From Parundibacterium terreum (GTDB taxonomy: Bacteria > Pseudomonadota > Gammaproteobacteria > Burkholderiales > Burkholderiaceae_D), in assembly GCF_014636315.1 (NCBI RefSeq), contig NZ_BMED01000002.1, positions 1,054,001 to 1,118,000 of the forward strand: a stretch of 64,000 nt of DNA. Direction: 5' to 3'. Below, one piece after another: positions 44,879 to 53,821 of this stretch. Under the pieces are notes generated by a model. That model was not told the origin of the DNA and made no database searches. It worked only from the letters and a program-made list of their open reading frames with translations. Within the stretch, counting starts at the first letter, position 1. Each line of letters starts with the position of its first letter. A program made the translations under genes and the position numbers.

Positions 44879-46019
44879 TCGTCAGGCCCAACTCTGTGCT
44901 GAAGCCGAATACTTCTCCCGCCCAGATAAAGACTATCCATACCAGGATGCCGAACGGCAGGTAGCCGGCATAACCCAGCAGCGGCATCTCGGCGAAAATA
45001 TGGATCACATTCACATACGGAATATCGTAAATCCAGTAATTCGGATTTGTCTGTAATGCAGTATCAGGATGAGCGCTACCGTAGTTCCAGGCTTCCCAGA
45101 AAAAGCCATTGAACAGGGAGCTAAGCGCCATCAGCAGTATCGGGCTCCAGTTGCCTTCTGCCATCGCGCTAAACGGCGTCCAGATATTTTTGCGTATCAA
45201 CTGGCCGCTAATAATCGCCAGCAATCCTATCCACAACACCCAGAACAGCGGATAAGGGAAAACCACCATCAGCGCAATCGACAGCAAGCCCAGCCACAGT
45301 AAAGGCGCTCCCGGCAAAGCCAGCTTGGGGCCTTGTGAATAGCGCGCCACTAGCGAAGGGAAAGTGTTCAGCAAAGAATACCATTCAAACACGGCAGGCC
45401 ACACCGTGGTGTACGCGATGATGAACAGGAACACGATCATGCCATGGCTGAGTGCGGGAATATGCGTATTCGGGTAGTACCAGTTACCCAGTGCAAAGTA
45501 GTCCAGATATTCAAACACGCCCCACCCGGCTATCGATACTATCGCCGAAATAAACAAGGTCGTTGGGCGCTTGGACAACAGGGAGCTGCCGTTATTGCGG
45601 CGATAAGTCAGCCCATCCAGCACCAGGATGAAACCCCACCACAAGGGTGTGAATGCGTAATAGACCAGCTCGCCGAAGGGGGTGATCTTGGTCCACATCA
45701 GCCACCAGAAAAACAGCGTCAGCACGGCGCCTATCCAGAACCAGTAGGGCAAGCCCACCATGGGCGCCGGAGGATTAGGCGTCACCGGCTTGAAACCGAA
45801 CCAGGTCGGCTTGATCAGGAAGGCAGCGATCACCAGTTCCACCAGTGCGACTACCACAAACGCCAGCAGCCAGAACGGCGGTGCCGCAGCGACAAACTCT
45901 GGAGGAAACACGCCGAAACCGGGCGGCAGATGAGTAGTCGGGTACACAAACCAGGCCACGGCGAGTGGCAACAGCATGCTGGCAATCATAGGCCAGATCA
46001 ATCCCAGGGTACGGCGCAT
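44796..46019 (-). CDS. polytopic membrane protein of unknown function
   Basis: A 407-residue protein with about ten hydrophobic helices, rich in Trp and Pro (FFWWLMWTK, PLWWGFILVLDGLTYRRN, WEAWNYGSAHP). It looks like an inner-membrane protein. The short LDGLTYRRN and EYLDYFALGNWYYPN segments seem conserved-like, but I do not recognise the family. The last 28 codons overlap the GNAT gene antisense, and the C-terminus from about residue 375 (GLTTSGVAAAVGNPGASD) is low-complexity and unlike the rest, so the stop may have shifted downstream. No operon partner: the next gene upstream, a GGDEF protein, ends about 150 bp away. Confidence 0.75.
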   Translation of the reverse strand: MRRTLGLIWPMIASMLLPLAVAWFVYPTTHLPPGFGVFPPEFVAAAPPFWLLAFVVVALVELVIAAFLIKPTWFGFKPVTPNPPAPMVGLPYWFWIGAVLTLFFWWLMWTKITPFGELVYYAFTPLWWGFILVLDGLTYRRNNGSSLLSKRPTTLFISAIVSIAGWGVFEYLDYFALGNWYYPNTHIPALSHGMIVFLFIIAYTTVWPAVFEWYSLLNTFPSLVARYSQGPKLALPGAPLLWLGLLSIALMVVFPYPLFWVLWIGLLAIISGQLIRKNIWTPFSAMAEGNWSPILLMALSSLFNGFFWEAWNYGSAHPDTALQTNPNYWIYDIPYVNVIHIFAEMPLLGYAGYLPFGILVWIVFIWAGEVFGFSTELGLTTSGVAAAVGNPGASDTPGFAPDPARRL

Positions 46020-46167
46020 AGTTTCTCCAGTTAAGGGTAACGGTGGGGTAACGGTTGGGTAACAGCAGTGACAGCGGACAGCAAGGCGAACAGATACGGG
46101 CGCTTGAACAAGCGCTTATTACGAAAAATCAGGCGAAAAACCAGGTGGCGGCCAGGCGGCAGCGGCC

Positions 46168-47808
46168 TTATGTCTGTAGCTGAGACTGGTCTGAGGCGCG
46201 CCGCCTGTGCAATTGCTTTTGCAAGTACATGCGCGCGTCGGCCATCTGCTTCAGGTTTGCCTTGCTGGGGTCTTCCTTGACCAGCGCAGAACCGAAGCTG
46301 GCACCGGCGATGCCGAAATTATCCTTGCGCAGCAGTTCCATCGTGCCTTCCAGCATTTCTTCTATATAGGCCGTATCGCCGCTGCGGCAGGTAATGGCAA
46401 ATTCATCCCCGCCCATCCGGTGCAGGATCGCGCGATTCCCCAGGCGTTTTTTCAGGTGATGGGAAAAGCTGCACAGCAGCTCATCACCGCGCAAGTGGCC
46501 ATAGGTATCGTTGTAGTGTTTCAGCCCATCCAGATCAATGATGGTCAGGCTGCCCTCTGCTGGCAATTGCACGATTTCAATCTCCAGGTTGAAGCGGTTC
46601 GGCAATCCTGTCAGGGCGTCGGTATGCGCGATCAATATGCTGCGCTTGGCATCGTCAATCGCGATCTGCCTTTCCTTGTTCAGCAAGGCAAACTGGTAAG
46701 ACAGCACCAGCGCCAGCAGGAAGACTTCCACGGCTACTGCCAGCAAGCCTATATGCTCCACATACAGCGTATGGGCATCCATATGATTGAGCGAGATCGA
46801 GGTCAGCGCCAAGGTAAAAAAGGTAGCAATCGCAACCAGATACAGTCGTGCTGACGCATTGCCCTGCCGCGCACGCGATATCCCTGCAACCAGGCCGTAG
46901 GTGATGAACAGGCCAACGCCGTAGCGGTCCAGTTCCAGCGACCAGTTCGGGAAAAAGCCGGCCAGCACGATAAAGCCCATGAATAGCGCCAGCAACAGGA
47001 TGCCGGCGCGGTACAGGCGCGGCTGGGCGCCCGGCTTGATTTCCAGCAGCGCCATGACAAAGACAATGTATGCGCAATTGGAAAACAGTACCGGCACGCT
47101 GATCATGTAAAACCAGTGCATATCAAACAGATCCGGGTACACCAGCAAGGCAGTGCCGTTATACAGCAGGTTACCGAGGATGAAGATCGCATACATGCGT
47201 TCAGCCGTACGCTTCCTGACCATGGCCAGCGCCGCATAGTAAAAACCCAGGCCTAGAAATACGCCGAGGCAGACCAGCACCAGCGCATTGCCTGCCTTGA
47301 TGGAGGCCCGGTAATCATCCAGCGTGTCGAGGTAAGGATGCGGCTGCGCCAGGAAAAATGGGGAATCGAGTTCCGTGACCAGGCGGTAGTCGCCGGGCGG
47401 CAGCAATAGCTCGCGGCCATGGCGCAGGAAGAAAGGATTGGCGACCTTGCTCTGTATTCCGCCTTCGAGGTGCGCAAGCAAATGCCCCTGCGCGTCATAT
47501 ACATAATGCTGGAATTTTCCTATGGTGCTGGAACTCTTGAAGTCCAGCACATAGGTCTTTGCTTCGGCTATCTTGAAATCGGCCTGGAACCAGAAGCGGC
47601 CACCGGTGGCGTTCAATTGTTCCGCCTTGCTCAAGCCGGAGTCAGCGAGCTGGCTTTGCCCCTGATATTTCCAATTCGCCTTTGCCTGATACCAGCTTCC
47701 GGACATATCGACGGGAGCGGCAAACGCAAGGAAGGGCAGTATCGCCGTCAGGAACAAGAAGGTTTTGATGAGCCGCCTGCTCCACCCGGAAACACAGGCT
47801 GAGTACAT
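46168..47808 (-). CDS. membrane diguanylate cyclase with 7TMR-DISM sensor
   Basis: A diguanylate cyclase of about 546 residues. After a signal peptide (LIKTFLFLTAILPFLAFA) comes a periplasmic domain of 7TMR-DISM type (GSWYQAKANWKYQG...LPPGDYRLVTELDSPFF), then seven hydrophobic helices, then a GGDEF domain (AHTDALTGLPNRFNLE; HRMGGDEFAITCRSGD). The active GGDEF motif is intact, so it should make c-di-GMP in response to an extracytoplasmic cue. The inhibitory I-site RxxD expected five residues before GGDEF reads RLGN, so product feedback is probably absent. ATG 47808 gives a clean signal peptide; a TTG at 47886 would add 26 residues. Confidence 0.88.
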   Translation of the reverse strand: MYSACVSGWSRRLIKTFLFLTAILPFLAFAAPVDMSGSWYQAKANWKYQGQSQLADSGLSKAEQLNATGGRFWFQADFKIAEAKTYVLDFKSSSTIGKFQHYVYDAQGHLLAHLEGGIQSKVANPFFLRHGRELLLPPGDYRLVTELDSPFFLAQPHPYLDTLDDYRASIKAGNALVLVCLGVFLGLGFYYAALAMVRKRTAERMYAIFILGNLLYNGTALLVYPDLFDMHWFYMISVPVLFSNCAYIVFVMALLEIKPGAQPRLYRAGILLLALFMGFIVLAGFFPNWSLELDRYGVGLFITYGLVAGISRARQGNASARLYLVAIATFFTLALTSISLNHMDAHTLYVEHIGLLAVAVEVFLLALVLSYQFALLNKERQIAIDDAKRSILIAHTDALTGLPNRFNLEIEIVQLPAEGSLTIIDLDGLKHYNDTYGHLRGDELLCSFSHHLKKRLGNRAILHRMGGDEFAITCRSGDTAYIEEMLEGTMELLRKDNFGIAGASFGSALVKEDPSKANLKQMADARMYLQKQLHRRRASDQSQLQT

Positions 47809-48036
47809 GTACTGCAGCCGCCGCAGCCATGACTTGCCAGGGTAGCCCGCTAAGGAGGATGCTGTCAGGGCTATCAATTTATTCAATGAGTGATCAAAAA
47901 TGAAAGCTGCAGGGGTAGTTCATTCTAATAGGTCTTTTCTGTTTCTGTCTATCAACAATCGCGAACCAATAGCGGAATAGCCCAAAATGCCACATGCCTG
48001 CGCCAGACTGCATGGTGATACTTTGCTTATGTAGTA

Positions 48037-48501
48037 TCAGCTTATAGGCAGGCTGCTGACTGGCTTGATCTCTTCCATGCATATCATCGAGCGCAACGAG
48101 GCTACGCCCGGAACCTGCATCAGCCTGTCCGTCAGGAATTGCGACAGGCTCTTCAGGTCCGGGGCCACAACTTTCAGGATGTAGTCAAAGTCACCGGAGA
48201 TGGTGTGGCACTCTATGATGTCCGGGAAAGCCATGATGTTGCGCTCCACCTCGCGCACATTGCGGAATTGTTCGCGGTCCAGCGACAGATTGACGAAGGC
48301 CGTGACACCCAGGCCTATCGCTTCGGCCTCGACCTGCGCCACATAACCGCGGATGATTTTTCTTTCTTCCAGCATGCGCACCCGGCGCAGGGTTTGCGGC
48401 GCAGACAAGTGGATGCGCTCCGCCAGTTGCAGATTGGTCATGCGCCCGTCATCTTGCAGGTGCTTCAAGATACTGCGGTCGTAATTATCCATTTCAGCCA
48501 T
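48037..48501 (-). CDS. Lrp/AsnC family regulator
   Basis: A 154-residue Lrp-type regulator. The helix-turn-helix is at residues 5-60 (LKHLQDDGRMTNLQLAERIH, APQTLRRVRMLEERKIIRGY) and the RAM effector domain follows (ISGDFDYILKVVAPDLKSL). Such proteins bind amino acids and form octamers on AT-rich DNA. It is divergent from the ornithine cyclodeaminase-arginase pair, so arginine or ornithine is the likely effector and that operon the likely target. The 328-bp AT-rich intergenic region has palindromes that could be its sites. Confidence 0.9.
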   Translation of the reverse strand: MAEMDNYDRSILKHLQDDGRMTNLQLAERIHLSAPQTLRRVRMLEERKIIRGYVAQVEAEAIGLGVTAFVNLSLDREQFRNVREVERNIMAFPDIIECHTISGDFDYILKVVAPDLKSLSQFLTDRLMQVPGVASLRSMICMEEIKPVSSLPIS

Positions 48502-48526
48502 GCCAGCCCCTTGTTGCCAAATATCA

Positions 48527-48603
48527 CATATTTTATAAATTAAACTTAATTAGAAATTAAAGTACATATTTTTACTTTAAAAGTAATTTAGTTTCATAAA
48601 CTA
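48527..48603. promoter_or_regulatory. AT-rich palindrome cluster, probable Lrp-type binding region
   Basis: A very AT-rich stretch in the divergent region contains TTACTTTAAAAGTAA (48572-48586, perfect 7+1+7) and TAGTTTCATAAACTA (48589-48603, perfect 6+3+6), just upstream of the Lrp-family gene. These suit an Lrp/AsnC site. The remainder of the 48502-48829 interval shows nothing else recognisable. Confidence 0.5.
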
Positions 48604-48829
48604 ACCGATTTTGCTGTGATTTGGCAATCTAATTTCCAGCCACCCTCGATACAATGAAGCTGCAGCAGTCAGCAACGGCAGCAAGCTGTCCTTATTGGAG
48701 TTTTCTACAAATCGCCGCATTTTTTCCCGCATGCCCGCTAATTTGCGCGGACACTGGCCATGGGTAGATTTATAGAAGTCCCCAATGGAGATGCATCGCC
48801 GTTATTTCATAATAATTTCGGAGAACATC

Positions 48830-49933
48830 ATGGTGACCTTCATAGGCACACAGGAAATGCAGGCGCATTTAAGGAAAACCCGGCTGGAAGATGCCATCGG
48901 CCGTTTGTCAGGCATGATCAAGGACGATTATCTGCGCTGGTCACATTTTGATAAATGCGCCAGGGTGGCCAGCCATTCGGACGTCGGCGTGATTGAGCTG
49001 ATGCCGATCTCGGACGGCCAGCAGTATTCGTTCAAATACGTGAACGGCCATCCGAAGAACACGCAGGCCGGCCTGCTGACCGTAACCGCTTTTGGCGTAC
49101 TGTCCGACGTGCATACCGGCTACCCTCGCCTGCTGTCGGAACTGACATTGACTACCGCCTTGCGCACTGCCGCCACCTCGGTATTGGTCGCGCAATACAT
49201 GGCAAGGCCGGACAGCCGTTGCATGGCGCTGATAGGCAACGGTGCCCAGAGCGAGTTCCAGGCTATCGCCTTCCACTGCCTGCTGGGCATAGAAGAGCTG
49301 CGTGTGTATGATGTCGATCCCGCGGCGACCGACAAGCTGATCCACAACCTGCGCACTTATCCGAAACTGCGCATCATCCGGGCTGCGTCCACTGCGGAAG
49401 CCGTCAAGGGTGCGGATATCATCACTACCGTGACTGCCGACAAGACCAATGCGCTGATCCTGTTGCCGGAAATGATAGAGCCTGGCATGCACATCAATGC
49501 AGTAGGCGGCGATTGCCCCGGAAAAACGGAGTTACATGCTGCAATATTGGAAAACGCCCATGTCGTCGTAGAATATGAGCCGCAATCGCGCATAGAAGGG
49601 GAATTGCAGCAAATGCCGGCGGATTTCGCGGTAACGGAATTCTGGCAAGTGCTGGAAGGAAAGGTTGCCGGGCGAGCAAGTCCGCAGCAAGTCACGGTAT
49701 TTGATTCTGTCGGTTTTGCACTGGAAGATTTTTCAGCAATGCGCTACCTGGAGAAATACGTCGTGCAGAAAGATGCCCGCATCCTGGACCTGATACCGGA
49801 ATTGCTGAATCCGAAAGATTTGTTCGGCATGGGAGTCGGTTCGACGGCACCTGCAAGTAGCTCTACTGCAGCTCCTGCAACTTCGAATGCGTCCCGCAGC
49901 AGCATGCCGCAGGCCGTACCGATTAACGTTTAA
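48830..49933 (+). CDS. ornithine cyclodeaminase
   Basis: This enzyme converts L-ornithine to L-proline and ammonia with tightly bound NAD. The 367-residue protein belongs to the OCD/mu-crystallin family: KYVNGHPKNTQAGLLTVTAFGVLSD (substrate loop), TALRTAATSVLVAQYMA, the NAD-binding LIGNGAQSEFQAIAF, and VGGDCPGKTEL (catalytic Asp). I use ATG 48830, because CGGAG stands 7 bases upstream and relatives begin near here; an in-frame ATG 45 bp upstream lacks a site. The last 30 residues are Ser/Thr/Ala-rich and unlike the family core. Arginase follows after 30 bp. Confidence 0.92.
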   Translation: MVTFIGTQEMQAHLRKTRLEDAIGRLSGMIKDDYLRWSHFDKCARVASHSDVGVIELMPISDGQQYSFKYVNGHPKNTQAGLLTVTAFGVLSDVHTGYPRLLSELTLTTALRTAATSVLVAQYMARPDSRCMALIGNGAQSEFQAIAFHCLLGIEELRVYDVDPAATDKLIHNLRTYPKLRIIRAASTAEAVKGADIITTVTADKTNALILLPEMIEPGMHINAVGGDCPGKTELHAAILENAHVVVEYEPQSRIEGELQQMPADFAVTEFWQVLEGKVAGRASPQQVTVFDSVGFALEDFSAMRYLEKYVVQKDARILDLIPELLNPKDLFGMGVGSTAPASSSTAAPATSNASRSSMPQAVPINV

Positions 49934-49963
49934 GTTTGACCATAGATTGAGACTACACCACGA

Positions 49964-50881
49964 ATGAAAACAATTTCCTTGATTGGCGCACCTACCGACG
50001 TAGGCGCAAGTGTCAAAGGCGCGGGCATGGGCCCGGATGCCTTGCGTGTTGCCGGACTGGTAGAGGCCTTGCAGGCGCGCCAGTTGCGGGTAATCGACCA
50101 CGGCAATCTGCACGGGCCGGCCAATCCATGGCAAGAGCCGGTGAACGGCCTGCGCCACCTGGAAGAAGCAGTGGCCTGGAACCAGGGCCTGTTCGACGCT
50201 GTCGACAGCGCCCTGAGCCAGGGCCATATGCCCATGATGATGGGCGGCGACCACTGCCTGGCAATAGGCTCCATCAGCGCCGTTGCCAAGCATTGCAGGA
50301 AAGTAGGCAAGAAGCTGCGCGTACTGTGGTTTGACGCCCATGCCGACAGCAACTTGTCCAGCATCAGCCCCACCGGCAACATCCACGGCATGCCGGTCGC
50401 CTGCCTGATGGGTCACGGCCCTGAACAACTGATCCATTACGCCGGCCATACGCCGGCAGTAAAACCGGACGAAATCCGCCTGATCGGCATCCGCAGCGTG
50501 GATGAAGGCGAAAAACGCTTCATCCATGAAATGGGCATGCAGGTCTACGACATGCGCTATATCGACGAATACGGCATGCGCGCAGCAATGAACGCCGCCC
50601 TAGAAGGCGTGGATGAAAACACGCACCTGCACGTCAGTTTCGACATGGACTGCCTGGACCCGGCGATTGCCCCCGGCGTCGGTACCGCAGTATTGGGCGG
50701 ACCTACCTACCGCGAGGCGCAGTTGTGCATGGAGATGGTGGCAGATACCGGTTTGCTGGCATCACTCGACGTGGTGGAGTTGAATCCTGCACTGGATATA
50801 CGGAATCAGACTGCCGTACTGGCGGTGGATTTGATTGAGAGTTTGTTTGGGAAGTCGACGTTGGTCAGGATTAATGGATAA
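49964..50881 (+). CDS. rocF: arginase
   Basis: Arginase hydrolyses L-arginine to ornithine and urea. The 305-residue protein has the dimanganese motifs: MGGDHCLAIGSI, WFDAHADSNL, IHGMPVACLMG and SFDMDCLDPAIAPGVGT, plus VVELNPALD near the end. The usual DAHAD(I/M)NT is DAHADSNL here. GAPTDVGASVKGAGMGPDALR at the N-terminus is characteristic of arginase rather than agmatinase. With the cyclodeaminase upstream the pair converts arginine to proline, urea and ammonia, a catabolic module likely controlled by the Lrp-type gene. Confidence 0.94.
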   Translation: MKTISLIGAPTDVGASVKGAGMGPDALRVAGLVEALQARQLRVIDHGNLHGPANPWQEPVNGLRHLEEAVAWNQGLFDAVDSALSQGHMPMMMGGDHCLAIGSISAVAKHCRKVGKKLRVLWFDAHADSNLSSISPTGNIHGMPVACLMGHGPEQLIHYAGHTPAVKPDEIRLIGIRSVDEGEKRFIHEMGMQVYDMRYIDEYGMRAAMNAALEGVDENTHLHVSFDMDCLDPAIAPGVGTAVLGGPTYREAQLCMEMVADTGLLASLDVVELNPALDIRNQTAVLAVDLIESLFGKSTLVRING

Positions 50882-50916
50882 GGGCGTCTTTATCTAAGGA
50901 CAGTGCTTAATATTTG

Positions 50917-51504
50917 AATTGCACTTCGTAGATACAGGCCGGGGGTGGCCCGGCGGCCACTCACTTTATTTTGCTTCGCCAAAATAAAGTAAGCAAACAA
51001 AAGGCGACCGCAGACTTGCCCTACGGGTGATGGCGCGAGCGCCATCACATTTTGCGCTTCGCAAAAAATGGGAAAGGAACGAAACTCGCTTCGCTCAAAC
51101 AACGTTCCTTTCTGATCCATTTTCTGCGAAGCGCAAAATGCTGCGTCCCCAGCGGGGGCACTTCAAAAACAAACCCAACCCCAACATCAAAATCAAGCCG
51201 CTGGAATTTCTAAGATTACATTTCTTCAAAATTAGAGAATCTGGTTGCCGCTGTTTTTGACTTGGCTTTTGCTTTTGACTTTAAACCGCTCGGAGCCTCG
51301 CCGATTGTGCGGTACAGAAAATGGATCAGAAACAGGTGTGTTTGAGCCGAAGGCGAGTTTCGCCTGTTTCCCATTTTTTGTGCCGCATAATCGGGTACCC
51401 GAAGGGCGAGGCTTGCGGTCGCCTTTCTTTGCTTCCTTTCTTTGGCGAAGCAAAGAAAGGAAGTAGCTGTCGGGCTACCCCGACCAGCAAGCACAAAAAT
51501 CAAT
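50917..51504. repeat. 0.58-kb self-inverted intergenic repeat, copy 2
   Basis: Matches the copy at 33894-34475 end to end with scattered substitutions and small indels, same orientation. The same terminal CCGGGGGTGGCCCGG-type sequence, the same paired hairpins around GCTTCGCC, and the same GATCCATTTTCTG inner repeats occur. It lies between the convergent arginase and pntB genes. No real gene is seen in it. Confidence 0.8.
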
Positions 51505-51537
51505 GAAACTATCACACGATAGCAGGACATAAAAGAA

Positions 51538-51566
51538 AAAAGCCACATGTCCCCATGTGGCTTTGT
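51538..51566 (-). terminator. terminator of the pnt operon
   Basis: AGCCACATG (51541-51549) pairs with CATGTGGCT (51554-51562). On the minus strand the hairpin is followed by TTTTTTCTTTT, so it ends pntB transcription, 30 bp after its stop codon. Confidence 0.85.
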
Positions 51567-51593
51567 TCATGAAGCGGCCAGAATAGCGCTTCC

Positions 51594-53039
51594 CTATTCG
51601 ACAGCCTTCACCATATCCTCAATCACCTTCTTAGCATCCCCAAACACCATCATGGTCTTATCCATGTAGAACAGCTCATTATCCAGACCGGCATAACCGG
51701 ACGCCATGGAGCGCTTGTTCACTACGATGGTCTTGGCCTTGTAGGCTTCCAGGATAGGCATGCCAGCGATAGGCGATTTCGGATCCTTTGCAGCAGGATT
51801 GACCACGTCATTCGCGCCCAATACCAGCACCACGTCGGCCTGGCCGAATTCGCTGTTGATGTCTTCCATCTCGAACACCTGGTCATACGGCACTTCGGCT
51901 TCTGCCAGCAACACGTTCATGTGACCAGGCATGCGACCCGCCACAGGGTGAATCGCGTACTTGACGGTAACGCCCTTGTGCGTCAGCTTTTCTGTCAGCT
52001 CCTTCAGCGCATGCTGGGCGCGCGCCACCGCCAGGCCATAGCCGGGAACGATGATGACGGTTTCAGCATTACCCAGCAGGAAGGCAACGTCGTCGGCAGA
52101 GCCGGATTTGACGTTGCGCTGTGCCTGGCCTGCTGCGCCGGCTTCTGCCGGTGTGCCGCCAAAGCCGCCCAGGATCACGTTGAAGAAGGAGCGGTTCATC
52201 GCCTTGCACATGATATAGGACAGGATCGCGCCGCTGGAGCCGACCAGTGAACCGGCGATGATCAGCATGGAGTTATTCAGCGAGAAACCGATACCTGCCG
52301 CTGCCCAACCGGAATAGCTGTTCAACATTGACACCACCACCGGCATATCGGCGCCGCCGATAGGGATGATGATCAGCACGCCCAGTACAAAGGCAATCGC
52401 CGCCATCAGCAGGTAAGGAATCCAGGCCGGCTCATTACCCGGTGCGAAGCAGAAGATCAGGCCAAAACCTATCATCGCGACCGCCAGCAGCAGGTTCAGC
52501 AAATGCTGGCCGGCAAAGCTGACCGGTGCGCCCTGGAACAGCCGGAACTTGTATTTACCGGACAACTTGCCGAAGGCGATCACCGAACCGGAAAAAGTAA
52601 TCGCGCCGACAAAGGTACCGATGAACAGCTCCAGGCGGTTACCGAAAGGAATCGCTTCAAAGCGGCCGGTAATATTGAAAATCCAGGGTTCGGACACGAC
52701 TGCCACGGCGATACAGACTGCCGCCATACCGATCAGCGAGTGCATCGCAGCGACCAGTTCCGGCATCTTGGTCATTTCGACCCGTTTTGCGAGGACAGCA
52801 CCAATACCGCCACCCACCACCACACCCAGCACCACCAGGCCATAGCCGAGACCGGCACCCGCTGCTTCGCCTTTCAGCTTGACGATCAGTGCAACGGTAG
52901 TGGCTGCCGCCAACACCATGCCCGCCATGCCGAACGCATTGCCGCGCCGCGCGGTCGACGGATGGGACAAACCTTTCAGCGCCTGGATAAAGCAGACCGA
53001 GGCGATCAGGTACAACAAGGTCACCAGATTCAAGCTCAT
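51594..53039 (-). CDS. pntB: NAD(P) transhydrogenase subunit beta
   Basis: PntB carries half of the membrane domain and the NADP(H)-binding domain III of the proton-translocating transhydrogenase, which makes NADPH from NADH using the proton gradient. The 481-residue protein starts with several membrane helices (LNLVTLLYLIASVCFIQALKGL), and the C-terminal domain III has IVPGYGLAVARAQHAL, HPVAGRMPGHMNVLLAEA, VLVLGANDVVNPAA and VVNKRSMASGYAGLDN. Its start codon overlaps the pntAB stop by one base (TAATG). Confidence 0.96.
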   Translation of the reverse strand: MSLNLVTLLYLIASVCFIQALKGLSHPSTARRGNAFGMAGMVLAAATTVALIVKLKGEAAGAGLGYGLVVLGVVVGGGIGAVLAKRVEMTKMPELVAAMHSLIGMAAVCIAVAVVSEPWIFNITGRFEAIPFGNRLELFIGTFVGAITFSGSVIAFGKLSGKYKFRLFQGAPVSFAGQHLLNLLLAVAMIGFGLIFCFAPGNEPAWIPYLLMAAIAFVLGVLIIIPIGGADMPVVVSMLNSYSGWAAAGIGFSLNNSMLIIAGSLVGSSGAILSYIMCKAMNRSFFNVILGGFGGTPAEAGAAGQAQRNVKSGSADDVAFLLGNAETVIIVPGYGLAVARAQHALKELTEKLTHKGVTVKYAIHPVAGRMPGHMNVLLAEAEVPYDQVFEMEDINSEFGQADVVLVLGANDVVNPAAKDPKSPIAGMPILEAYKAKTIVVNKRSMASGYAGLDNELFYMDKTMMVFGDAKKVIEDMVKAVE

Positions 53040-53353
53040 TATTTATCCTCCTTGGCAGGTGCCTTGGGTTCTTTTTTCTTGAACATTTCCAGCATCCTCT
53101 GCGTGACCAGGAAGCCGCCAAATACATTGACGGCAGCCAGTGCCACAGCAGCAGTGCCCATTACCTGGGCCAGCAAGCCTTCAGTCAGGCCGGCTGCCAG
53201 CATGGCGCCGACGATGATGATGGCGGAAATGGCATTGGTGACCGCCATCAGCGGGGTATGCAGTGCCGGGGTAACCGTCCACACCACGTGGTAACCGACG
53301 TAGATAGCCAGTACGAAGATGATGAGATTGGTAAGGGTGTGACTAACTTCCAT
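53039..53353 (-). CDS. pntAB: NAD(P) transhydrogenase subunit alpha, part 2 (membrane)
   Basis: The 104-residue membrane part of the split alpha subunit. It has three hydrophobic helices (NLIIFVLAIYVGYHVVW, TNAISAIIIVGAMLAAG, TAAVALAAVNVFGGFLVT) and the characteristic VTPALHTPLMAVTNAISA. The split form (pntAA, pntAB, pntB) is common in alpha- and betaproteobacteria. It is separated from pntAA by panD and a hairpin. Confidence 0.93.
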   Translation of the reverse strand: MEVSHTLTNLIIFVLAIYVGYHVVWTVTPALHTPLMAVTNAISAIIIVGAMLAAGLTEGLLAQVMGTAAVALAAVNVFGGFLVTQRMLEMFKKKEPKAPAKEDK

Positions 53354-53396
53354 GATGCCCTCTCTACTTTTAATTATGAAAACAGATGGTGGCCAC

Positions 53397-53429
53397 GTAA
53401 AACCGGCGATTCTCCGATGCCGGTTTTAC
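53397..53429. terminator. 11-bp hairpin between panD and pntAB
   Basis: GTAAAACCGGC and GCCGGTTTTAC are exact reverse complements with an 11-nt loop. There is only a short T-run, so on the minus strand it may attenuate rather than terminate. It could set different levels of pntAA-panD and pntAB-pntB mRNA. Confidence 0.5.
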
Positions 53430-53445
53430 TGTCTTACTGAGGCCC

Positions 53446-53808
53446 TTAATATTCCTTCATGCTTGAAATCTGATTTTTACCGTCGACGAATACCACCTTG
53501 GGCAGGAAGCTGCCGGCTTCTTCGTCTGTCATAGGAGCATAGGTACAGATAATCATCAGATCGCCCAGGTGCACGCGGCGCGCTGCGGCACCATTCAGCG
53601 AAATTTCGCCGCTACCGCGCTTGCCTTTGATGGCATACGTGGAGAAGCGCTCGCCGTTATTGATGTTGTACAACTCTATCTGTTCAAATTCCTTGATATC
53701 GGCCGCGTCGAGCAGATTTTCGTCTATGCCGCAGGAGCCCTCATAGTGCAGATCGCACTGGGTAACTGTGGCACGGTGAATTTTGGCGCGGAGCATATTT
53801 CTTTGCAT
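53446..53808 (-). CDS. panD: aspartate 1-decarboxylase
   Basis: PanD decarboxylates aspartate to beta-alanine, needed for pantothenate and coenzyme A. The 120-residue proenzyme has the self-cleavage site Gly-Ser in YEGSCGID (Ser25), which gives the pyruvoyl group. [19 protein letters not shown] and [21 protein letters not shown] are the core motifs. Start MQRNMLRAK is usual for betaproteobacterial PanD. Unusually, it lies inside the transhydrogenase operon, 13 bp after pntAA and 92 bp before pntAB, same strand. Confidence 0.95.
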   Translation of the reverse strand: MQRNMLRAKIHRATVTQCDLHYEGSCGIDENLLDAADIKEFEQIELYNINNGERFSTYAIKGKRGSGEISLNGAAARRVHLGDLMIICTYAPMTDEEAGSFLPKVVFVDGKNQISSMKEY

Positions 53809-53821
53809 GAGACTTTACTTT

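Noticed and set aside
51027..51548. several 60-110-codon frames in repeat copy 2
   Set aside because: Same reason as for copy 1; one frame also covers the pntB terminator.
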